A stretch of 64,000 nucleotides of DNA from Micrococcaceae bacterium Sec5.7 (GTDB taxonomy: Bacteria; Actinomycetota; Actinomycetes; Actinomycetales; Micrococcaceae). Under the pieces are notes generated by a model. That model saw only the letters and a list, made by a program, of their open reading frames with translations, made no database searches and was not told where the DNA came from. The stretch lies in NCBI GenBank assembly GCA_039636785.1, contig CP144169.1, forward strand, positions 1,550,001 through 1,614,000. Direction: 5' to 3'. Of this stretch, positions 32,915 to 39,559 are shown one piece after another (the first letter of the stretch is position 1; each line of letters starts with the position of its first letter). The translations under genes and the position numbers were made by a program.

Positions 32915-33061
32915 CCGCGTATGGATTCCTCGGCCTGCGTGTAATCAGCGCCGCTGCATCCCTGGCACGCGCCGCAGGACGGTTCTCGTTTCTGACCGAT
33001 CAGGAATCCAGTGGTCAGCAACACCGACCCTCGATCGAGGTGGAAAGCGCGGAACGGGTGC

Positions 33062-33065
33062 CTAG
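33062..33065 (+). repeat. CTAG flank, left of IS1182-type element
   Basis: CTAG precedes the left terminal repeat, and the same four bases follow the right end at 34882-34885. It is either a 4-bp target duplication or a palindromic target. Confidence 0.6.
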
Positions 33066-34881
33066 GACGCTGCTGATTAATCCGGCACTTTAAGGCGCGC
33101 CTCCGGGCGGATTCCCGGGGATGGTTAAGACTTGGTGTATGCAGGGTCGCGATGATGGTCAACGTCAGCTTTTGGATGCCGATGCCCTGGCCGGGCATAT
33201 GCTCCCGGCCGGGTCGGTGTTCAGGTTCCTCGCCGAGAACCGGCACGAGTTGTTCCCGGACGATGCGTTCGCGGACCTGTTCGCCTCCGGCCGCGGCCGC
33301 CCGTCGACCCCGGCGGACGTGATCGCTTCGGTCATGGTCCTGCAGACCCTCCATAATCTCTCCGACCGCGAAACCGCCGAGGCATTGACCTTTGACCTGC
33401 GGTGGAAGGCGGCGTGCGGGTTCGGCCTGGATCAGGGCGCGTTCCACCCGACGGTGTTGACGTATTGGCGCCGGCGCCTGGCGAAAAGTGACCGTCCGCA
33501 CCGTATCTTCGAGGCCGTCACGGAGGTCATCGCCGGCTCGGGTGCGCTTTCCGGACGCAGGCGCCGGGCCATTGATTCAACAATCCTTGAGGACGCGGTG
33601 GCCCGGCAGGACACGGTCACCCAGTTGATCGCGCAGATCCGCCGGGTCGGCCGGGAAATCCCCGGCGCGGACCTGGTGGTAGCGGGTCTGAGCGGCCATG
33701 ATTACGCCAAGCCCGGGAAACCCGACATCGCCTGGGATGACAGGGGTGCCCGGGATGATCTCGTGTCCGCGCTGGTCGCCGACGCCCTGACCCTGCTGAG
33801 CAGTATCGATGCCGAATCCCTGGACGATGCGCAGCAGGAAACGGTCGCACTCCTGGCCTTGGTCGCCGGACAGGACGTCGAACCGGCCGAAGGGTCCGAC
33901 GGCACGGACGGGCGGTGGAGAATCGCCCGCAAGGTCGCCCCGGACCGGGTCATTTCCACGGTTGACCCGGAAGCCCGGCACGCGCATAAGAGCCGGCAGA
34001 AGAAGATCGACGGGTTCAAAAGCCACATCGTGATAGAGCCCGAGACCGGCCTGGTCACCGCCGCGGCCCTGACGAAAGCGGCCGGCGCGGACAACAGCGA
34101 CGCGGCCCGCGGTGCCGAACTCATTGCCGCCGACACCAGCATCGGAACCGGGCAGGTCGACGTTTTGGGTGATTCAGCGTATGGCAGCGGCGATTTGCTG
34201 GCCGCTGTCACTGCCGCCGGCCATACCCCGATCATCAAACCGATGCCACTGGGCCGTGCCGTCCCCGACGGTTTCACTGTCGATGACTTCAGCATCGACG
34301 AGAGCGCGAAAACCGTGACCTGCCCGGCGAAGATCACCCGTGCGATCAGTGCGAAAGGACGGGTAAGTTTTGGTGGAGCCTGCGCATCGTGCCCGCTGAT
34401 GAGCCGGTGCACGACGGCGAAGAACGGGCGGAAAATGCAGATCCACCCCCACGACCGGCTCCGCCGTGAACACCGGGCCAAGGCTACTGACCCGGAGTTC
34501 CTGGCGGACTACCGGCAACACCGGCCCATGGTCGAACGCTCGATCGCGTGGATGACCCGCGGAGCCAGACGCGTCCCTTACCGCGGGGTCACCAAGAATA
34601 ATGCCTGGTGGATGACCCATGCTGCCGCAATCAACCTCAAACGACTCCTCAACCTCGGATTGACCGGCCGGAACGGGACGTGGGCACTTGGATAACACCC
34701 CGGACCAGGACCGCCACGCAGAGACCGGCCCGAACGGCGGCCAGAAGCCCCGCGGAGCGCCCAAGACTGGCGACGGACCAGGATTTCAGCCCCGCAGGGC
34801 CCCAACCGACGTCCGGCTCCGGCAAAAAAATGGCCCTCCGGAATACCCGGGCGTCATAGATCCGCCTAAATCAGCAGGCTC
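33066..34881 (+). mobile_element. Complete IS1182-family insertion sequence
   Basis: About 1.82 kb bounded by imperfect terminal inverted repeats: GACGCTGCTGATTAATCCGG at the left and the complement of CCGCCTAAATCAGCAGGCTC at the right (15 of 20 matching). CTAG flanks both ends. One transposase gene fills the element with an apparently intact frame, so it may still be mobile. Confidence 0.85.
33121..34695 (+). CDS. IS1182-family transposase
   Basis: The 524-residue DDE transposase has the N-terminal DUF772-type domain (HMLPAGSVFRFLAENRHELFPDD, then RPSTPADVIASVMVLQTLHNLSDRETAEALTFDLRWK), a central RRRAIDSTILEDAVARQD block with the first acidic residue, HKSRQKKIDGFKSHI, VDVLGDSAYGSGDL with the second aspartate, and a C-terminal HRPMVERSIAWMTRGARRVPYRG holding the glutamate. 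All catalytic regions are in one frame. ATG 33121 or 33139 could start it. Confidence 0.93.
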   Translation: MVKTWCMQGRDDGQRQLLDADALAGHMLPAGSVFRFLAENRHELFPDDAFADLFASGRGRPSTPADVIASVMVLQTLHNLSDRETAEALTFDLRWKAACGFGLDQGAFHPTVLTYWRRRLAKSDRPHRIFEAVTEVIAGSGALSGRRRRAIDSTILEDAVARQDTVTQLIAQIRRVGREIPGADLVVAGLSGHDYAKPGKPDIAWDDRGARDDLVSALVADALTLLSSIDAESLDDAQQETVALLALVAGQDVEPAEGSDGTDGRWRIARKVAPDRVISTVDPEARHAHKSRQKKIDGFKSHIVIEPETGLVTAAALTKAAGADNSDAARGAELIAADTSIGTGQVDVLGDSAYGSGDLLAAVTAAGHTPIIKPMPLGRAVPDGFTVDDFSIDESAKTVTCPAKITRAISAKGRVSFGGACASCPLMSRCTTAKNGRKMQIHPHDRLRREHRAKATDPEFLADYRQHRPMVERSIAWMTRGARRVPYRGVTKNNAWWMTHAAAINLKRLLNLGLTGRNGTWALG

Positions 34882-34925
34882 CTAGGGGGCCTTGGCCGCC
34901 GTCGTGATTCAGCTCGTTCTTCTTG

Positions 34926-35510
34926 TCAGTGCCCGGATGCTTTCGCGGCTTTGGCGGCGGCCCTGGCAGCCTGCTTGCTGGCGCGCACTTTTCTCAGCGA
35001 CTCCGGGTCCACGATGTCGGCGACAGAAAGATATGCGCCCTCCTGGCCGTAGGGGCCAGCAGCCTCTCGCCAGCCTTCTGCCTGGAGTCCGCACTGCTTG
35101 CCGAGCAGTGCGAGGAAGATCTTCGCCTTTTGCTCCCCGAATCCGGGCAGTCCTTTCAACCGGCGGAGCACTTCCTGGCCGTCAGGGTCGTCCCGTGTCC
35201 AGATGGCAATTGTGTCCCCATTCCAATCGCGCTGTACGGTCTCGGCGAGGGCCTGAACGCGGCTGGCCATGGAGCCGGGGAAGCGGTGGATGGCCGGACG
35301 CTCCTTGAAGATCTCAACGAAGCCTGCCGGGTCGTATTCAGCGATCGCGGCAGGGTCCATGGAGCCGATGCGCGTCATGATCTTTTCGGGTCCGGCAAAC
35401 GCCGACTCCATGGTCACCTGCTGGTCAAGCAGCATACCGGTTAGCAGCGCGAAAGCGTCATCGCTGAGCAGTTTGTCGGCGGCGGGGTCGCCAGTGATGT
35501 GCAGTTCCAT
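34926..35510 (-). CDS. HhH-GPD-fold base-excision repair-like protein
   Basis: A 194-residue helical protein with LLTGMLLDQQVTMESAFAGP near the N-terminus and a helix-hairpin-helix LKGLPGFGEQKAKIF at 118-132, the layout of the HhH-GPD DNA glycosylase superfamily. It lacks the four-cysteine FeS loop of EndoIII/MutY. It matches an actinobacterial family annotated as HhH-GPD base-excision DNA repair protein, of unproven substrate. The alanine/lysine-rich tail is typical of high-GC genes. ATG 35510 begins the conserved MELHITGDPAADKLL. Confidence 0.85.
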   Translation of the reverse strand: MELHITGDPAADKLLSDDAFALLTGMLLDQQVTMESAFAGPEKIMTRIGSMDPAAIAEYDPAGFVEIFKERPAIHRFPGSMASRVQALAETVQRDWNGDTIAIWTRDDPDGQEVLRRLKGLPGFGEQKAKIFLALLGKQCGLQAEGWREAAGPYGQEGAYLSVADIVDPESLRKVRASKQAARAAAKAAKASGH

Positions 35511-35817
35511 GCGCCCATCCTCCCCCCTGCTCTGGGTCCCCGTCCATGCCAGTTCATCGCACCATCTTGTTCGTTGGCGGAGTTGGGACTGCTTAAGGTC
35601 AGTTGGCTGGCGTCGAGTGTCTTGACCTCGTTGTGAAGCTGTTCCATCTTCAAGTCGGGCATGGCCGAAGTCTCTGCGGCGTCCTTGAGTTCTTCCAAAA
35701 TACGCCGCAGTCAAATCGCCCCAACTCAGTGTCGGGGTTGGTGGACAGGCTTACTTTCCTCGCGTCGTCGATGAGGTCGTCCAACAGTTTCAACAGCTTC
35801 GTGACTATCTCCGCCAT
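35441..35817 (-). pseudogene. Possible frameshifted small coiled-coil protein
   Basis: From ATG 35817 the minus strand reads MAEIVTKLLKLLDDLIDDA and continues about 40 residues; the sense then passes to another frame as ILEELKDAAETSAMPDLKM and ends inside the HhH gene start. Both parts are helical and protein-like, so one frameshift may have split a small gene. The family is unknown. Confidence 0.35.
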
Positions 35818-36034
35818 GGAGCCCCTCACGTTTGCGTTTCTCGTTGAGGCAATAGCATGACACGCCCGACGTGTCCCCTTGAACCGGAGTCATAGGGCGG
35901 CTATGAGTGAATTGTCCAGCCTTCGACGCCTATCGATCCGATTGGCTGGTGGGTAATTCTCCGGTTTCGGGCCTGAGGGTTCTGGCCGCGTCGAGGGCGT
36001 CATCGACGAGAGTCCCTGATGCAGACGCCCAGGC

Positions 36035-36349
36035 CGCTCACGCCTTGCCGGCGTCGGCACCCACGGCACGCAGTGCCTCATCATCGCCGCCGTCGCGAGC
36101 CACTATCCCGGGCACCTGCGCGGGACCGCGCTGGGCTGGGCGCTGGGGACGGGCCGCATCGGCGCCGTCGCCGCACCCCAGGTAGGTGGTCTCCTGCTGG
36201 CCGCCGGGCTGGGCGTCAATTCCTATTTCCTCGCCTTCGCCGGTGCAGCCGCCATCGCCGCCGTCCTGCTGGCCGCCGTCGGCCTCAAACTGAAGTCAAA
36301 ACTCTCAATCTCTCCCTCACCCTCACCAACAGGAGCCAGCAATGTCTGA
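36035..36349 (+). pseudogene. MFS aromatic-acid transporter, C-terminal stump
   Basis: In one frame the sequence reads VGTHGTQCLIIAAVASHYP, LRGTALGWALGTGRIGAVAAPQVGG and NSYFLAFAGAAAIAAVLLAAVGL, the last two membrane helices of an AAHS-type major facilitator. A stop at 36017 and loss of everything upstream show it is only a remnant of about 100 residues. The end overlaps the hydroxylase start by 8 nt, so the two formed one catabolic operon. Confidence 0.8.
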
Positions 36350-37598
36350 GCATGCCACGTCCACCGATGTCCTCGTCATCGGAGGGGGAATGGCCGGACT
36401 GGCCGGAGCCCTCGCGCTGCGTGAAAACGGCGCCAACGTCACCCTCGTGGAGCGGGCCCCTGAATTCGGCGAGGTCGGCGCAGGGCTGCAGATGGCCCCC
36501 AACGCATCCCGAGTCCTCCGGCGCTGGGGCCTTCTGGAAAAGGCACTGGAAATCGGCGTCCAGCCCAAACATCTGGTCTTCCGCGACGCCGTCACCGGCG
36601 AGGAGCTCACGCGTCAGACGCTCGGCGGGGAATTCGAGGAACGCTACGGTGCGCCGTACGTTGTGATCCACCGCAGCGACCTGCACCGGGTCCTGCTCGA
36701 AGGCTGTGAATCGGCGGGCGTCAAGCTTGTGAACGACGTCATGGTCGAGAGTGTTGAAACCGTGAACGGCCGGGGTGTGATCCACACCGCCGCCGGCGTG
36801 GACTACGAGGCCGACGTCGTGATCGGCGCCGACGGACTCAAGTCCACCCTGCGTCCGCTCGTGGCCAACGACCAGCCGGTCCCCTCGGCCTACGTGGCGT
36901 ACCGCGGCACCGTGCCAATCACCGAAAACACGCCCAAGGCCGACCTCGAGGACGTTATCGTCTACCTCGGACCGGACTGCCACCTCGTGCAGTACCCGCT
37001 GCGCAAGGGCGAGTTGCTGAACACCGTGGCCGTTTTCAAGTCCGCCTCCTTCGAACGCGGCGAAGAGCAGTACGGCGGAGTGGAGGAGCTTGAGGCTGCG
37101 TACAAGGATTGCGTCCCGGCCGTTCAGGAAGCGCTGAAGAACCTGGGCACCGGTATCCGCTGGCCCATGTACGACCGCGACCCGATCGAAAACTGGGTCG
37201 CCGGCCGGATGGTGCTGATGGGCGACGCCGCCCATCCCATGCTCCAGTACCTCGCCCAGGGCGCCTGCCAGGCGCTCGAAGACGCAGCCGTGCTGCAGGA
37301 CGTCAGCAACGGCACCGTCTTCACCGCGGACGGCGTCAACCCGGATGCCTGGGACGACGCGATCAAGGAATTCAACCACCTCCGCGCCGGGCGCACGGCC
37401 CGGGTCCAGCGCACCGCCCGCATCTGGGGCGAATCCTGGCACGTCTCCGGACTGGCCCGGACGCTGCGCAACCTGCTCTTCAAGAGCCGGAAGGACAACG
37501 ACTTCCGGTACAACGACTGGCTGTACGGCCAGGATGGCGACGGCGTGCCGGCCGTTGACGCGACTCACTCCAGTCTGGCGAACCGGCTTCCTGCCTGA
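36342..37598 (+). CDS. FAD-dependent 3-hydroxybenzoate 6-hydroxylase-like monooxygenase
   Basis: A 418-residue flavoprotein hydroxylase with GxGxxG at VLVIGGGMAGLAGALAL (10-26), the DG motif VVIGADGLKSTLR, and GDAAHPMLQYLAQGACQALEDAA, the second FAD motif. The sequence QYLAQGACQALEDA is typical of salicylate/3-hydroxybenzoate hydroxylases. The best guess is conversion of 3-hydroxybenzoate to gentisate, given the transporter stump ahead of it. The ring-cleavage genes (gentisate dioxygenase, isomerase, hydrolase) are not nearby, so it may be an orphan. Substrate is inferred, not shown. Confidence 0.82.
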   Translation: MSEHATSTDVLVIGGGMAGLAGALALRENGANVTLVERAPEFGEVGAGLQMAPNASRVLRRWGLLEKALEIGVQPKHLVFRDAVTGEELTRQTLGGEFEERYGAPYVVIHRSDLHRVLLEGCESAGVKLVNDVMVESVETVNGRGVIHTAAGVDYEADVVIGADGLKSTLRPLVANDQPVPSAYVAYRGTVPITENTPKADLEDVIVYLGPDCHLVQYPLRKGELLNTVAVFKSASFERGEEQYGGVEELEAAYKDCVPAVQEALKNLGTGIRWPMYDRDPIENWVAGRMVLMGDAAHPMLQYLAQGACQALEDAAVLQDVSNGTVFTADGVNPDAWDDAIKEFNHLRAGRTARVQRTARIWGESWHVSGLARTLRNLLFKSRKDNDFRYNDWLYGQDGDGVPAVDATHSSLANRLPA

Positions 37599-37871
37599 CC
37601 CGGCGACGGGTCCCTGTCGACATTGCTCTCATGGCATCAGGGGTCACCTCCGTGGGTCTGCGAGCCTTCGGCTCGACGTTCCGACATGGCGTGTGCCAGG
37701 CCAGTGGGACACGCAGCTCCATCGAAGTCGATGAGGACCGGCGATGTCCGTCGACAATCAGGCGGACCTTCGACACCGTCTCCCCAGACCTGTCATCGAA
37801 TGACCCATCAGATGCTCCGGACGCGCTCCATGCCACCGCCGGTTCCGAGCCAGGGCTTCGGAACTACGGGT

Positions 37872-38477
37872 CTAATCGGCGAGGATGTGGTAGAGCGCGC
37901 GGCGGGTTTCGTCTATTTTTTCCATTGCGGCTTTGCGTTGTTCGTCGGTTGCCGAGAAGCGGAATTGGTGGATGACTCCCATGAGCTTTCCCACGCTCTG
38001 ATGGAAGGCGGGCCCGGATCCCTGGGGATCGGTGTTCCACGCGTTGTCCAGTTCCTCGGCGTGGTCGGTCACATAGGCCGTCCCGGCGTCGGTAAGTGTG
38101 TACTCGGTGCGCCGGCCTTCGCCTACAGGTGCGATGAGTTCTTCATCTACAAGCTGCTGAAGCGTCGGATAAACGGAGCCCGGGCTTGGACGCCAAGCTC
38201 CGGAAGTTTTCTCCTCGATCGCTTTGATCAGCCCGTAGCCGTTGGACGGTGATTCGGCCAGAAGTGACAGAATCGCGGAACGGACATCGCCCTTGTTGGC
38301 TCGACGTGAGCCGCCAGGACCGAAGCCAGGACCGAAGCCCGGACCGAAACCTGGACCGAACCCGCGGCCCGGCCCGTAGCCCCCGTGTCCGTGGGGGCCG
38401 CGGCGGCTCCTGCCGCGCCCGAAGCGTTCCATTCCTTGTCCGCAGTCTGCGAATTTGCTTTCGCGAATGCCTTTCAT
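37872..38477 (-). CDS. PadR-family transcriptional regulator with Gly-Pro-Phe repeats
   Basis: A 201-residue regulator. After an arginine/glycine-rich leader comes a repeat of GFGPGFGPGFGPGFGPGG (about 39-56), then the PadR winged helix (DVRSAILSLLAESPSNGYGLIKAIEEKTSGAWRPSPGSVYPTLQQL, about 63-110) and a helical dimerisation part. The leader of histidine, glycine and arginine may be disordered. ATG 38477. A nested palindrome about 55-90 nt upstream is a likely operator, so it probably represses itself. No efflux pump gene is adjacent, unusual for PadR. Confidence 0.92.
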   Translation of the reverse strand: MKGIRESKFADCGQGMERFGRGRSRRGPHGHGGYGPGRGFGPGFGPGFGPGFGPGGSRRANKGDVRSAILSLLAESPSNGYGLIKAIEEKTSGAWRPSPGSVYPTLQQLVDEELIAPVGEGRRTEYTLTDAGTAYVTDHAEELDNAWNTDPQGSGPAFHQSVGKLMGVIHQFRFSATDEQRKAAMEKIDETRRALYHILAD

Positions 38478-38531
38478 AGCGGCATCGTCCTTCCACTTCG
38501 GTTGAGTTTTTCTGATGATCTCCGGGTTCTT

Positions 38532-38567
38532 CGGCGATAGTTAACGATATATCGGTGAGTATCGCCG
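38532..38567. promoter_or_regulatory. Nested palindrome upstream of padR (operator candidate)
   Basis: CGGCGATA (38532-38539) is the reverse complement of TATCGCCG (38560-38567), and inside lies the perfect palindrome CGATATATCG (38545-38554). ATATAT-centred sites of this kind are typical PadR targets. Confidence 0.65.
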
Positions 38568-38582
38568 GTCAAGGTTAATTGG

Positions 38583-38730
38583 TTGGAATCGGTCGCGTGT
38601 TTCCGCGCGTTGATCAACGGCAACAAACGCACCGCCTGGACCGAGGCGCGGAGGACCCGCTTCAGGTCAAGGCGGGCCCGAGTCGACGCGTGCACCGACG
38701 CGTTCGTCGAGACGGGTCGTTATTGGAGGT
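38583..38730 (+). pseudogene. Doc toxin remnant
   Basis: The frame from 38583 reads LESVACFRALINGNKRTAW, closely matching LESVARFHPLIDGNKRTAW of the intact toxin at 29.7 kb. The catalytic histidine is replaced by arginine and aspartate by asparagine; downstream residues lose similarity and the frame stops near 38730. No antitoxin is left. It is a dead second copy. Confidence 0.8.
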
Positions 38731-38865
38731 AGTCGTCCTGCACCGCGTCTGGTGTCAGGAAGCGGCCAGGCGCCGCCCGTGATTGCCGTGTGTTGGCGGT
38801 TTGGGGGTCGACTTGCTTGTTTGTTGGGAGGACGATGAAGGGACAGCCACTTAAGGAGGTCTGTG

Positions 38866-39063
38866 ATGTGCTATTCATCGTGCGAAGGATGGCAGAACTA
38901 CAGGAAGGATGCCGCTCGGGAAGCCGAAGGGCACGGGGACACGAGTTCTAAGGAGACCCCGGAGCCTCAGGTTCAGACGGAGGAAGCCAGAATGTGGACC
39001 TACATCGCGCAGCTGGAGGAAGGCGCCGCTCTGGAGCCTGACAGGATCAGCGAAAAGGTTTAG
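38866..39063 (+). CDS. Small protein of unknown function with strong ribosome-binding site
   Basis: ATG 38866 is preceded by an excellent AAGGAGGT at 38853-38860 and the stop is followed by a strong terminator. The 65-residue product starts MCYSSCEGWQNYRKDAAREAE, is rich in glutamate and ends ARMWTYIAQLEEGAALEPDR. Two early cysteines stand out. I do not recognise a named family. The full set of expression signals supports a real gene. Confidence 0.7.
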   Translation: MCYSSCEGWQNYRKDAAREAEGHGDTSSKETPEPQVQTEEARMWTYIAQLEEGAALEPDRISEKV

Positions 39064-39074
39064 CCGCCGGCAAG

Positions 39075-39107
39075 AGAGGAGGGCTCTGCAAAGCGGAGCC
39101 TTCCTCT
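39075..39107 (+). terminator. Intrinsic terminator
   Basis: AGAGGAGGGCTCTGC and GCGGAGCCTTCCTCT pair over 15 positions (two G-T) around an AAA loop and are followed by TGTTG. It lies 11 nt after the small gene's stop. Confidence 0.85.
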
Positions 39108-39559
39108 TGTTGCGTCACGTCGTGCAGGCAATCCGGCGGAGACGACTTGCAGGGGCGGCGTGGTTCATTGAACCGCGCACGCGCTGGTCGGTTCGGTAGT
39201 CGTTCAATGCGTTGCCTTGGGTCGCTGCCGTTTCAAATACGTGTATCTGGTGATGAAGGGGGAGAGGTGGGTGATGTGTTTGAAGTTCGTCCGGGTGTCG
39301 CAATTCGGTGGAGTCACAATCTACCGATTCTTTGGGGGCTCCATTTGCGCCTGAGTTGGAGACCTGCGAGTGCTGCAACGGCATGAAAAGAGGGTGTGGA
39401 CATTGTCCACACCCTAGCCTCTGGACTGGGTCCTATAGGACCCGGACCGGGCCGTCGGACGCGGCTGTGATGTTCAGTTTGCGGCGGAGTGTGGGGCCGC
39501 GGGCGCCTGGCGACGCGAGGCAGAGCGCCGGCCATGAATTTTGTAGGCACAATGGATGT
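39108..39559. other. Region before hrpB with second palindrome copy
   Basis: Apart from the palindrome at 39391-39415, no gene or family was recognised here. The hrpB frame is open back to 39308, but that part is not protein-like. Confidence 0.45.
39391..39415. repeat. 19-bp palindrome, copy 2 (arms extended to 11 bp)
   Basis: The 19-bp GTGTGGACATTGTCCACAC seen at 30588 recurs at 39394-39412; here flanking bases extend the arms to AGGGTGTGGAC/GTCCACACCCT. No T-run follows, so it is not a plain terminator. Confidence 0.8.

Noticed and set aside
36285..37568. 427-codon minus-strand frame over the hydroxylase gene
   Set aside because: The plus-strand gene has both FAD motifs and normal length, so this is a shadow.
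39394..39412. Palindrome as an intrinsic terminator
   Set aside because: No T-run follows, the loop is only three bases, and the same 19-mer lies in an unrelated place.
39308..39559. Longer start for hrpB
   Set aside because: The extra 84 codons include the palindrome and no homologous residues; GTG 39560 fits better.
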